Source: Butyrivibrio sp. INlla16 (GTDB lineage Bacteria > Bacillota > Clostridia > Lachnospirales > Lachnospiraceae). Taken from it: a stretch of DNA of 64,000 nt. Positions 27,642 to 36,527 of the stretch are shown piece by piece. How positions within the stretch are numbered: the first letter of the stretch is position 1; every line of letters begins with the position of its first letter. The position numbers and the translations under genes are program-made. Under the pieces are notes generated by a model. The model was not told the DNA's origin, did not search any database, and saw nothing but the letters and a program-made list of their open reading frames with translations. Where the stretch lies: contig NZ_FMYB01000016.1 of NCBI RefSeq assembly GCF_900104155.1, positions 1 to 64,000 of the forward strand, written 5' to 3'.

Positions 27642-29972
27642 CTAATTTAATTTTTCCTTTAAGTCTGCCAGATATATCTGACCTGCGCTTATTCCCTGAT
27701 CATTTGTAGGAAAAACGCGGTTATAGTATACCACAAAACCATCATTTACAAGTAATCTTTCACATAATGACAAAAGAACCCTATTGGTAAAAACTCCGCC
27801 AGAAAGGCATATGCTGTTAAGTCCTGTCATTTCTCTGAGTTTCAGACATACTCTTAAAGTTATTTGCGCTATCACATTGTGAAAGGCATATGCGAGCATG
27901 CCGGTATCCTTTCTATTGGCATTATCAGTCAGATACCCAAGGAGCTTTTGCATATCAGGAATGTATTCTTCATTATCATAATTAATCCTGATCAGCTCTG
28001 AAATCGGAAGGTTTTTGACAATATCATCAGATTTCCGGGATTTCAAATAATCCTCAGCCTTATTCTGAAGCTTTATAGCACACTCACCCTCATAGGAATT
28101 GTAATTACATACTCCGAGAATACAGCTTACAGCATCAAACAGCCGTCCCATTCCTGAGCTTTTGTGTACATTTATATTATTTTGAAGCGCTGCCTTCAAT
28201 AACCCTTTTTCCGACTCATTCAGAATATGATCAGGTATATCTATACCTGAATCATACAGATAGCAAAATGCAGATATTTCCGCATTTTTCATAGCCTCAT
28301 CACTACCTGCAATTCTCACACTCTTAAAATGTCCTGCCCTCTCAAAATCTCCGCTCCTGCAGATAAGAAATTCGCTGCCCCAAATAGTATTATCGGTACC
28401 GTAGCCTGTACCATCAAATGCTACACCAATGCACTCTGTAAGTGCATTTTCCGCCATGACAGAACCAATATGAGCATGATGATGCTGAATCTTCAGACGC
28501 TCCCCACCAGCCTCATCTGCAAGAACAGCTGAATGATATCCCGGATGCATATCTGAAATGGCAATTTTCTTTTCAGTACTTAAATTGTCAGTTCTAAAAA
28601 TCTTCTCAAATTCCGGTAGTTCATTTCTTTGAAGCTTTAGGACACTGTAGTCTTCCATATCTCCAAAAAACTGACTCTGGATAATTCTATCCCCAAAGCC
28701 TATAGCAAAGGAATTCTTAAGATCCGCTCCATATGCCTCATACAGTATTTTATCCTTAAGCGGCTTTTCCAAAAACATCGGGAGCGGAACATATCCTCTG
28801 GCACGCCTTATGAACCTTGGGCATTCATAGCCGTCTTCTGATCGATAAATCTGTAAAACTGAATCATCAAGCGGTCTCAAAATATCACGCTCATAATAGA
28901 GTATCCCGTCAATGCTATCCATAAATTTATCAGCAAAAACCGTATCATCTGTTATCATCGGTTCCCCGGAAATATTGCCACTTGTCACGATAAGTTCGGA
29001 AAGTTCAAGAGTAAGTAATCTGTGAACCCCCGATGAAGGTAAAAATCCACCTATCTGCCTTGAATCTCCACATACATTTTCCGCAAAAGGATCCTCTTTT
29101 TTATCCAAAAGAACTATAGGTCTTGCCGAAGATTCCAAATACTTCTTTTCAAGTTCCGAAACAAAACAGAACTGCTCTATTTTCCGAACTGAATCAAACA
29201 TAACTGCAAATGGCTTTTGTTCTCTTCCCTTAAGCAGACGCAGTCTTTTTACCGTATCGTAATTATATGGACTTGCGGCAAGTTGATATCCGCCTATACC
29301 TTTTATCCCTATAATGCCGCCATCTCTAATAACCCGTGTCGCCTGTGACAAAGCATCTTCTTTTTCGAAGAAATCACCATCATTTCCGCTCCTGAAAACG
29401 ATTTGAGGGCCGCAGTCATGACAGGATATGGTCTGGGCATGTCTTCTTCTCCCACTTCTGTATTCCTTTTCACAAACCGGGCACATTGAAAAGACGTCCA
29501 TTGTGGTCGTCTCTCTGTCATAGGGAAGTTCTTTTAATATACTGAATCTTGGTCCGCAGGAAGCACAACTTATGAGCGGATACCGATACCTTCTGTCTTT
29601 TTTATCAAGAAGTTCCTTCATACATGTCGGACATATACCTATGTCCGGTGGAAATACAGGCAAATAATTTTTATCAAATTCTCCGCTGCTCTCTACAATA
29701 CGAAAACCGGAATGGTCAATTTGACCTTCCGGTTCGTTACATTTTGAATAATCGAGTGATACTCTTAAAACAATACTTCCCGACGGTGAATTAGTCCTAA
29801 GTTCATCTGCAAATGAACTAATCTTATCACCATCACCCTCAGCAGTTATTTCCACTATACCACCAAGATTCTTCACTTCTCCTCTGAGCTCATATTTATT
29901 TGCAAGCTCTGCTACAAACGGTCTGTAACCAACGCCTTGGACAGCCCCTGTAACACGGATAAGTGCTTTCAT
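27642..29972 (-). CDS. hypF: Carbamoyltransferase HypF
   Basis: 776 aa. Makes the carbamoyl group for the CN ligands from carbamoyl phosphate and loads it on HypE. Order: acylphosphatase domain (1-90, GAVQGVGYRPF), two zinc fingers (CPTCMKEL...CASCGP; CPVCEKEY...CHDCGP), YrdC-like domain (GIKGIGGYQLAA) and a Kae1-like C-terminus with HHHAHIGSVMAE and AFDGTGYGTD. Starts 2 bp after echF, so the Hyp genes share the Ech transcript. Confidence 0.96.
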   Translation of the reverse strand: MKALIRVTGAVQGVGYRPFVAELANKYELRGEVKNLGGIVEITAEGDGDKISSFADELRTNSPSGSIVLRVSLDYSKCNEPEGQIDHSGFRIVESSGEFDKNYLPVFPPDIGICPTCMKELLDKKDRRYRYPLISCASCGPRFSILKELPYDRETTTMDVFSMCPVCEKEYRSGRRRHAQTISCHDCGPQIVFRSGNDGDFFEKEDALSQATRVIRDGGIIGIKGIGGYQLAASPYNYDTVKRLRLLKGREQKPFAVMFDSVRKIEQFCFVSELEKKYLESSARPIVLLDKKEDPFAENVCGDSRQIGGFLPSSGVHRLLTLELSELIVTSGNISGEPMITDDTVFADKFMDSIDGILYYERDILRPLDDSVLQIYRSEDGYECPRFIRRARGYVPLPMFLEKPLKDKILYEAYGADLKNSFAIGFGDRIIQSQFFGDMEDYSVLKLQRNELPEFEKIFRTDNLSTEKKIAISDMHPGYHSAVLADEAGGERLKIQHHHAHIGSVMAENALTECIGVAFDGTGYGTDNTIWGSEFLICRSGDFERAGHFKSVRIAGSDEAMKNAEISAFCYLYDSGIDIPDHILNESEKGLLKAALQNNINVHKSSGMGRLFDAVSCILGVCNYNSYEGECAIKLQNKAEDYLKSRKSDDIVKNLPISELIRINYDNEEYIPDMQKLLGYLTDNANRKDTGMLAYAFHNVIAQITLRVCLKLREMTGLNSICLSGGVFTNRVLLSLCERLLVNDGFVVYYNRVFPTNDQGISAGQIYLADLKEKLN

Positions 29973-29974
29973 TT

Positions 29975-30487
29975 TTATTCGTCCTTTTTCTCTGCTGCAG
30001 GTGCCTGGGGCTTAGGAGCTGCATTAGCTGCGGATGCTGCATTTGCTGCAGGTGCTGCGTTTCCTGCTGCAGCTGCCTTTGCTGCCGCTGCGGCTGCCGC
30101 ACGTTCCTTGGCTGCCTTCATAAGTGCTTCCTGAGCTGCAATAGCCTTTTCTGACTGCTTAAACGTCTTGGTAACCTTTTCAGTTCCGGGCTCTGTAAAG
30201 TGAGTGTCCATAGACAGACATTTCTTCGGACAGTTATCAACACAGCATCTGCACTGAATACAACTCATAGGTCTGATTGACCAGGTCTTCTCAGTTTTAT
30301 CAACAGTTATCGCATGTGTCGGACACTTTATGGAGCAAAGACCGCAAAGTACGCACACGTCCATGTCGTTTTGTACATGACCGCGAGTACGCTCAGGATA
30401 TACCTTTGGCTCGAAAGGATATTTACGAGTCGCAGGTTTTGAGAACAGATTTTTTAATACTGTACCGTTAAAATTTATTAGACTCAA
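29975..30487 (-). CDS. echF: Ech hydrogenase ferredoxin-type subunit EchF with Ala-rich tail
   Basis: 170 aa. Two [4Fe-4S] motifs, CVLCGLCSIKCP (about 45-56) and CIQCRCCVDNCP (about 76-87), pass electrons from soluble ferredoxin into the complex. The tail from about residue 110 is Lys/Glu-rich and then Ala-rich with Pro (KERAAAAAAAKAAAAGN...), not part of the usual fold, which ends soon after the second cluster. EchC has a similar tail. Last subunit gene; hypF follows after 2 bp. Confidence 0.92.
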   Translation of the reverse strand: MSLINFNGTVLKNLFSKPATRKYPFEPKVYPERTRGHVQNDMDVCVLCGLCSIKCPTHAITVDKTEKTWSIRPMSCIQCRCCVDNCPKKCLSMDTHFTEPGTEKVTKTFKQSEKAIAAQEALMKAAKERAAAAAAAKAAAAGNAAPAANAASAANAAPKPQAPAAEKKDE

Positions 30488-30515
30488 ATCTCTCTACCTT
30501 CTTTCTAAATAAGCG

Positions 30516-31601
30516 TTAGCGTTCTGTACAACTGATACAAGGATCTATGGTAAGTACGAGAATCGGAACATCTGCAAAATCACATCCTGCCAGAATATCA
30601 ACAAGTGCAGGAATATTTGCAAATGTGGGAGTTCTAACTCTCATACGATCGATAAACTTTGTACCGTTCGCTTTTACATAGTAAAGAGCTTCACCTCTTG
30701 GCTGCTCGATTCTTGCCATGTACTCACCGTTAGGCAATTGATTAGGTTTAACCTGTAAATCAACCTCACCTGCAGGCATCTTATCTATACACTGTCTCAT
30801 AATATCAATTGACTGATAGAGCTCTTTGATACGCACTTCTGTACGAGCATAAGAATCGCAATCTGTGCTGATGATAGGCTCAAACTCAATCTTATCATAT
30901 GCGCAATAACCTGTTGATCTGATATCTCTTGCAATACCACTTGCACGAAGGAAAGGACCTGCTGTACCAAGAAGATCTGCCTTCTCGGGAGTAAGGATAC
31001 CAACACCTACAAGTCTGTTCTTAACAGCAACATCATCGAAGAAAGGCTTGCTAACCATCTTAAGGCCTTCTTCAATACTATCAAGTCTCTGTCTGAAATC
31101 TTTGAGCATATCGTCCGGAATATCGCGGCGAAGTCCGCCAATCTTCATTATGGAGAAGATAACACGACCACCGGTAGCCATCTCAAACATATCAAGAATC
31201 TCTTCACGGATTCTCCAGCACTCCATGTATAATGACTCAAAACCAAATGCATCTGCAAGAAGTCCAAGCCAAAGCATATGTGAATGCATTCTGCTAAGCT
31301 CTGAAAGCATTGTTCTAAGGAACTTTGCTCTGTCTGGCACTTCAAGGTCCATAATGTGCTCAACAGCATCACAATAGCCAAGTCCATGACCAAGTGAGCA
31401 GATACCGCAGATACGCTCTGCTACATATACCATTTCATGAAAATCTTTTTTATCTACAAGCTTTTCCAGACCACGATGGATGAAACCAATGGAAGGAATA
31501 GCCTGGACAACCTTCTCATCCTCAAGTACCAGATCAAGATGTATGGGCTCCGGCAAAACAGGATGCTGAGGTCCGAAAGGAATTACACTTCTAGTTGACA
31601 T
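30516..31601 (-). CDS. echE: Ech hydrogenase catalytic large subunit EchE
   Basis: 361 aa. Holds the [NiFe] site, with L1 CGICSLGHG (about 66-74) and L2 DPCISCTER at the very C-terminus. The chain stops three residues after the last Cys, so there is no C-terminal extension to be cleaved and no maturation protease is needed. This fits the lack of a protease gene beside the Hyp genes. Related to the 49-kDa (NuoD) subunit of complex I. Start ATG 31601 after GAAAGAGGAGA. Confidence 0.95.
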   Translation of the reverse strand: MSTRSVIPFGPQHPVLPEPIHLDLVLEDEKVVQAIPSIGFIHRGLEKLVDKKDFHEMVYVAERICGICSLGHGLGYCDAVEHIMDLEVPDRAKFLRTMLSELSRMHSHMLWLGLLADAFGFESLYMECWRIREEILDMFEMATGGRVIFSIMKIGGLRRDIPDDMLKDFRQRLDSIEEGLKMVSKPFFDDVAVKNRLVGVGILTPEKADLLGTAGPFLRASGIARDIRSTGYCAYDKIEFEPIISTDCDSYARTEVRIKELYQSIDIMRQCIDKMPAGEVDLQVKPNQLPNGEYMARIEQPRGEALYYVKANGTKFIDRMRVRTPTFANIPALVDILAGCDFADVPILVLTIDPCISCTER

Positions 31602-31652
31602 AGAATCTCCTCTTTCTATTTACGTTATTAATACAAACTAATCACAAGGAAG

Positions 31653-31985
31653 TTACTTAAATGGAGTTTCTATAGCTGTTCTATAGAAATTACCCTTGTA
31701 GTCAAGACTGATCATCTGAATATCTATTCCGAACAGATCATGCATCTCGTTTTCATAAAGAAAAGCACAGGGAAAAACATGACTGATACTGTTTATGGGC
31801 TGATCATTCTCAAGGATTATCTTGACCTGTAATACCTCAAGTGCCTTTCCAAAGCTGTATACAAGTTCATAGCCTTCAGCGGTTTTTGTAGCACACTGCT
31901 GCATAAGATGGTAACCATCAAACTTCAGCTTCTGCGCCTCGTCGATGACTTCCTCCGCCTTAACAATCTTAAATTCTGTATTCAT
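31653..31985 (-). CDS. echD: Ech hydrogenase subunit EchD
   Basis: 110 aa. Related to the NuoC (30-kDa) subunit; the conserved C-terminal stretch HDLFGIDIQMISLDY is visible. Small soluble linker between EchC and EchE. The start ATG overlaps the stop of echC by one base (TGATG), so translation is coupled. Confidence 0.9.
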   Translation of the reverse strand: MNTEFKIVKAEEVIDEAQKLKFDGYHLMQQCATKTAEGYELVYSFGKALEVLQVKIILENDQPINSISHVFPCAFLYENEMHDLFGIDIQMISLDYKGNFYRTAIETPFK

Positions 31986-32674
31986 CAGGCGTTTCCTCCT
32001 TCATCCTTTTTAGGCGCAGCCGTTTCCGTTGCAGGTGCTGCGGGTGCAGCTGCCTTCGCAGGAGCTGTAGCAGCGGGTGCAGCCGGCTTAGGTGCAGGCT
32101 TTGCTGTCTGTGCCATCTTGGCCTCTGCCTGCTCTCTTAATGCCTCTTCTGTCAAAACTGCATCATACTGCGTAGCCGGATCATAATCCTCAGCCTTCAT
32201 ACGAACTGCAATCTTACTGTAATCAACTGTGCAGTAACCCTGCTTCATTGATTCCTTAACCTTAACTCTCTTTTCCTCAAGAATGGCAAGTGCCTTAACC
32301 ACACCATCAATAAGTGCCTCTGGTCTTACTGCACATCCGGGAACATATACATCAACAGGAACTACCTTATCGGAACCTCCGAGAATGTTATAGCACTCCT
32401 TGAAGATACCACCGTCACAGGAACAAATTCCGCAGGCAATAACTACCTTGGGATCCGGCATCTGGTTATAAAGCTGTCTTACTACGGGTGCTGTCTGAGC
32501 ATTTATACCGCCTGTAAGAAGCAGAATATCAGCATGCTTGGGATTTCCTGTATTTATAATTCCGAATCTTTCAACGTCATAAAGTGGAGTCATTGTTGCA
32601 AGAACCTCAATATCACATCCGTTGCAACTGGATCCATCATAATGTAACACCCAGGGTGATTTTGAAATTTTCAT
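31985..32674 (-). CDS. echC: Ech hydrogenase small subunit EchC with Ala/Pro-rich tail
   Basis: 229 aa. NuoB-like small subunit with the proximal [4Fe-4S] site: SSCNGCDIE (about 15-23), ACGICSCDGG (about 77-86) and VPGCAVRP (about 111-118). The normal subunit ends near residue 150; this one goes on with a charged stretch (MKAEDYDPATQYDAVLTEE) and a Pro/Ala/Lys tail (AKPAPKPAAPAATAPAK...), about 45 residues with no fold expected. Role of the tail is unknown. Start ATG follows AAGGAGAAACT. Confidence 0.92.
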   Translation of the reverse strand: MKISKSPWVLHYDGSSCNGCDIEVLATMTPLYDVERFGIINTGNPKHADILLLTGGINAQTAPVVRQLYNQMPDPKVVIACGICSCDGGIFKECYNILGGSDKVVPVDVYVPGCAVRPEALIDGVVKALAILEEKRVKVKESMKQGYCTVDYSKIAVRMKAEDYDPATQYDAVLTEEALREQAEAKMAQTAKPAPKPAAPAATAPAKAAAPAAPATETAAPKKDEGGNA

Positions 32675-32685
32675 AGTTTCTCCTT

Positions 32686-33552
32686 TTACTTAATTACACT
32701 TAAGATAAGCAGGTTTGTTCCGGCTGTTACAAGAATTACTACCCAGCTGGAAACAAGCATTGCCATGTATTTAACACGGGGGAATATGTTATCTATCAGT
32801 GTCTCCATGAGATAGAATATTATGCATGCTATAACAGCCCAAACGATACTGATAGGATTGTTGTAAATAAAGAACATAGCAACGATACCCATCATAAGGA
32901 CTTCATCATACCATTCCGCTATCTCATAGAAAGCAAGGTTCGTACCTGAAATATCAGAGGTAAGACCCTTAACCATCTCCTGGTGTGCGTGATGAGAGGT
33001 ACTCATGTCAAAAGGAGATTTTCTAAACTTGATTGTAAGTATAAACAAAAATCCGATGAGCATTCCGGGAATCTTAATGATTGCAGGGTTTGCAGCATGA
33101 ATAAGATCATTTACCATAAAGCTTCCGTTTGCTTCATAAAAACCAATGGCAACCAAAAGAATCATGGGCTCATAACACATCATCTGCAAAAGCTCACGGT
33201 TTGCTCCAAGTGCACTGTAAGGGCCGTTTGTTGAATATGCAGCAAGAACCATCATAACCTCTGACATTGACAGAGCAAAGAATACTAGCAGCATATCACC
33301 GCCACCAAAGAAAAGTGCACCTGTAAAAATAGTAAATATTGTATAAGCAATCACAAAGAGAACCTGAATACTGTTAACAACAGTGGTCTGCTTCGCAAGA
33401 AGCTTATAAACATCATAAAACGGCTGGAAAAGCGGAGGTCCCTGTCTTCTTTGCATTCTGGCTGATACGACACGGTCAACACCTTCCATGAGTCCACCCA
33501 GGATGGGTGCAAGTAAAATATAAAGAACAACCTTAATCACTGTCATAATCAT
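32686..33552 (-). CDS. echB: Ech hydrogenase membrane subunit EchB
   Basis: 288 aa from ATG 33552, which overlaps the echA stop (TGATG) and has GGAGGT 8 nt before it. NuoH-like ion-translocating subunit with about eight membrane helices; the loops between helices contain the conserved acidic and PFDMS-type region (FRKSPFDMSTSHHAHQEMVKG, about 180-200) which contacts EchC/E. Passes protons or Na+. Confidence 0.93.
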   Translation of the reverse strand: MIMTVIKVVLYILLAPILGGLMEGVDRVVSARMQRRQGPPLFQPFYDVYKLLAKQTTVVNSIQVLFVIAYTIFTIFTGALFFGGGDMLLVFFALSMSEVMMVLAAYSTNGPYSALGANRELLQMMCYEPMILLVAIGFYEANGSFMVNDLIHAANPAIIKIPGMLIGFLFILTIKFRKSPFDMSTSHHAHQEMVKGLTSDISGTNLAFYEIAEWYDEVLMMGIVAMFFIYNNPISIVWAVIACIIFYLMETLIDNIFPRVKYMAMLVSSWVVILVTAGTNLLILSVIK

Positions 33553-35489
33553 CAGAAAGCACCTCCGCAAACTATAATCAGCATTACGATTACGATTATT
33601 GCAGAAATCACAATACTGGGAACAAGAAGCTTATCCTCTCCGAAGTATTCTGTCATATACCAGTTTGACATATACAGAGGTCTTGCCTTTCCGAAAGAGT
33701 CAATATAATTACGGTCATCACCTGCATTAACACCGGCAACGTAGGACATAGTCATCTTACTCTTCTTACCAATGGCAAGTATTCGGCTTCCTATAGGAAT
33801 AGCAAATATCATGGCTACCATGATCATCATTATGATGACATCGGAGCCACCGATAACATTGGGAATATTTTTGTGGAATGCCTCATTAAGTACGGGCTGA
33901 ACCATGATGTCAGACATCTTCGGGAAAGCGAAGCACATAATAATGATCATCATAGTAAGCGGTACAAGTGAAATCATCTCACTCTTGGGAGTAATATCCT
34001 CGAGCTCATAAGACTGATGAATAACAGTACAAATCTTTCCAAGCCACTTAGCCCAGTAGAACAATGTTGAACCTGAACCAAAAACAAGGAAAAGAACAAG
34101 CCATACAGAGTTTGAATCAACGAATGATTTAAGAGCAGCCCACTTTGAAACTAGCATTCCGAAAGGAGCCATAAACATTCCGCAAATTCCGATGATCATT
34201 ATGAATGCAAGCTTAGGAAGCTTGATAATAAGACCATGCATATCCTCAATGTCACGGCTGTGCATGCAGTTCTCGATATCGCCGACTGTCTGGAACAGAA
34301 GTGACTTTGATACAGCGTGGAAAAGAATAAGCATTGTAGCTGCCCATACACCCTCTGTAGTACCTGTACCAGCACAGGCTGTGATAAGTCCGAGGTTTGA
34401 AATTGTTGAATAAGCAAGTACCTTTTTACCATCACTTACTGTGATAGCAAGAAGTGATGCTGCAAAGAATGTGAATCCACCGATAACAGTGATCATTACA
34501 CCTGTGAAGGTTCCGTTAAGCATAGGTGAAAGTCTGATGAGCATATATACACCAATCTTAACCATGGTAGCTGAGTGAAGAAGTGCACTACTGGGAGTAG
34601 GCGCAACCATCGCTCCAAGGAGCCATCTTGAGAACGGGAACTGTGCACTCTTTGTAAGAGCAGCAAATGCAATAAGTGTTACAGGCACCATTACAAACAT
34701 ATTCTGTCTCGGAACAAGTGCTGTAAGCTGACTTAAGTTTGAAATACCAAGAACAAGATTGCAGACAAGAAGCGCCGCTCCAAATCCGCATCCGCCAAGA
34801 AGGTTCATCCAAAGTGCTCTGAAGCTGTTGTTTACAGCTTCCTCGGTCCTTGTATAACCGATGAGAAGGAATGAACAAACGCTTGTGATTTCCCAGAAGA
34901 AATATATCCATCCGAGATTATCGGACACGATGAGTCCGAACATGGCACCTACGAAAACAAACAAAAGTGCCAGGAAATAATTGGATCTGTCCTCTACCTC
35001 AGTATGGTGGTTATGATAGTCCTTCATATAACCAACTGCGTAGATACAGATCAGGATACCTACAATACCAACAATAAGTATCATAACTGCTGAGAGGAAA
35101 TCCACTCTTAAGTGAGGCGCTCCCTCTACCGCATAACCTGATAAATCCATCGCAAGTACCGGAATTGTACCCACCATGGACAAAAGTATAGCATAATACT
35201 TCTTATACTTTATACTCAGGAAAACAACTATTGCCATGAGAAGAAGCTCTCCTCCCATGATAATATGATCATGTGGAGCAGTCGCAGTCAGATATGTATT
35301 GCGAGTAGTTCCCTTCATGGAAAGAACCCTTATGCCTACCATTATAGCGGTAGCCATAACACTGAATCCTCCTACAATTGCAACAAAATTGCGCAGTAGT
35401 GATGAATTCTTAATGCAGAACATGAGAACTGCAATTACAAATGGAAAAAGAATCAGGAAACTTACTGCTTTTAGAATTGAAATAGTCAA
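33552..35489 (-). CDS. echA: Ech hydrogenase antiporter-like subunit EchA
   Basis: 645 aa. NuoL/Mrp-type antiporter-like subunit with about 14 membrane helices; the conserved Lys/Glu of the channel are in ALTKSAQFPFSRWLLGAM (about 278-295) and the WEITSVCSFLLIGYTR block (about 200-215). Starts with TTG at 35489, chosen because GTGGAG lies 5 nt before it. First gene of the ech-hyp transcription unit (35489 to 25337). I see no strong promoter in the AT-rich 140 bp before it, and none can be assigned. Confidence 0.93.
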   Translation of the reverse strand: MTISILKAVSFLILFPFVIAVLMFCIKNSSLLRNFVAIVGGFSVMATAIMVGIRVLSMKGTTRNTYLTATAPHDHIIMGGELLLMAIVVFLSIKYKKYYAILLSMVGTIPVLAMDLSGYAVEGAPHLRVDFLSAVMILIVGIVGILICIYAVGYMKDYHNHHTEVEDRSNYFLALLFVFVGAMFGLIVSDNLGWIYFFWEITSVCSFLLIGYTRTEEAVNNSFRALWMNLLGGCGFGAALLVCNLVLGISNLSQLTALVPRQNMFVMVPVTLIAFAALTKSAQFPFSRWLLGAMVAPTPSSALLHSATMVKIGVYMLIRLSPMLNGTFTGVMITVIGGFTFFAASLLAITVSDGKKVLAYSTISNLGLITACAGTGTTEGVWAATMLILFHAVSKSLLFQTVGDIENCMHSRDIEDMHGLIIKLPKLAFIMIIGICGMFMAPFGMLVSKWAALKSFVDSNSVWLVLFLVFGSGSTLFYWAKWLGKICTVIHQSYELEDITPKSEMISLVPLTMMIIIMCFAFPKMSDIMVQPVLNEAFHKNIPNVIGGSDVIIMMIMVAMIFAIPIGSRILAIGKKSKMTMSYVAGVNAGDDRNYIDSFGKARPLYMSNWYMTEYFGEDKLLVPSIVISAIIVIVMLIIVCGGAF

Positions 35490-35628
35490 AGATTCTCCAC
35501 CCCTTTCAGGATAATATTATGCAAATCCCTTGCAAAAGACCGCAAAAGTTGCCTTAAATATACTACCACAAAACACTAAGTTTTTCATAAAAAATTGTTA
35601 TAAAAAAAACAAATTATTTATAAAAATT

Positions 35629-36066
35629 TTAGCGAACTTTCGAAATGATCAAATATAGCAATCTATACAGCTCTTTAGCATCATTTTCCGAAAGCTTTAC
35701 GCAGTTTCCGATCTTTCCCGGAATATCTTTTGCCTGAGTCTTTATTGCCTCTCCTTCAGGAGTAATAGAAACGAGAAGATTACGCTCATCCGTCTTAGAT
35801 CTGGTTCTTTTTATATAACCTTTACTCTCAAGTTTCTTCAAAACAGGCGTAAGTGTACCGGAGTCAAGGTATAAGCATTCCCCAAGACTCTTTACATTCA
35901 TCTCCTTTTTATCCCACAGTACCATCATCGTGATGTACTGAGTATATGTCAGATCCAGTTCATCCAGATAAGGCTTATAAGCCCTTATTATCTCCTTAGA
36001 ACAAGCATAAAGCGGAAAACAAAGCTGATTCTCAAGCTTTAATTGATCAAAGTTTTCTTTACTCAT
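35629..36066 (-). CDS. ohrR: Organic-peroxide sensor OhrR (MarR family)
   Basis: 145 aa from ATG 36066, preceded by GGAGGG. One-Cys OhrR: the N-terminus LENQLCFPLYACSKE carries the reactive Cys16 (Cys15 in Bacillus OhrR), and the winged helix (SLGECLYLDSGTLTPVLKKL, RTRSKTDERNL) follows the OhrR pattern closely. Peroxide oxidises the Cys and releases DNA. No ohr peroxidase gene is nearby. It lies 140 bp before echA on the same strand. A palindrome covers its -10. Confidence 0.92.
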   Translation of the reverse strand: MSKENFDQLKLENQLCFPLYACSKEIIRAYKPYLDELDLTYTQYITMMVLWDKKEMNVKSLGECLYLDSGTLTPVLKKLESKGYIKRTRSKTDERNLLVSITPEGEAIKTQAKDIPGKIGNCVKLSENDAKELYRLLYLIISKVR

Positions 36067-36092
36067 TTTTCCCTCCAAATAACAACAAATTA

Positions 36093-36109
36093 AATTGCGA
36101 GCAATTATA
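36093..36109 (-). promoter_or_regulatory. ohrR -10 with overlapping palindrome (possible OhrR operator)
   Basis: The palindrome AATTGC-GA-GCAATT (36093-36106) overlaps a TATAAT -10 (36109-36104) on the reverse strand. OhrR operators are AATTG/CAATT-type palindromes, so self-repression is likely. No clear -35 was found. Confidence 0.55.
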
Positions 36110-36199
36110 CTGTTATCTTATGATAGCACATTGTCAGTCAAAATCAATATTTTTTAAAAAAATATAATCAAAATTTAAATGATTGATTCCAAAAATAAA

Positions 36200-36218
36200 A
36201 GGATGCTGACCGCATCCT
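36200..36218 (-). terminator. Terminator of the min operon
   Basis: AGGATGC-GGTCA-GCATCCT followed on the reverse strand by TTTATTTTTGG; 7-bp perfect stem just after the minE stop. Confidence 0.8.
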
Positions 36219-36225
36219 CATATTT

Positions 36226-36513
36226 TTATACTTTCACCTGATGCTTAATATTCTTAATCGGTATATTCGCGTATAGGGCAGGAACGCATTTCTTTTCATC
36301 GCCTGTCCCTTCTGTATCCATCTGTGTAAACTTAATATCAAGGCCTTCTTTATCCACTTCAACATATTTTGAAAGCACTTCGATTATATCATTTTTAATT
36401 CGATCCATTATTTCAGGTGAACAGTTCTGCCTGTCAGAAACCAGAACAAGTTTAAGGCGATCCCTGGCTGCCTGACCGGAAGTTTTTTTCTTAAAAACAT
36501 CTGTCAGATTCAT
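36226..36513 (-). CDS. minE: Cell-division topological factor MinE
   Basis: 95 aa from ATG 36513, preceded by AGGGGGAT; a GTG at 36531 would be the alternative. Releases MinD from the membrane. N-terminal amphipathic stretch MNLTDVFKKKTSGQAARDR and the anti-MinCD segment LKLVLVSDRQNCSPEIMDRI are typical. C-terminal dimer domain ends TNI-like IPIKNIKHQVKV. Last of minCDE. Confidence 0.93.
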   Translation of the reverse strand: MNLTDVFKKKTSGQAARDRLKLVLVSDRQNCSPEIMDRIKNDIIEVLSKYVEVDKEGLDIKFTQMDTEGTGDEKKCVPALYANIPIKNIKHQVKV

Positions 36514-36527
36514 GACATATCCCCCTA

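Noticed and set aside
29937..30134. Ala-rich open frame on the + strand
   Set aside because: It is the complement of the Ala-rich tail of EchF, caused by GCN/NGC codon symmetry.
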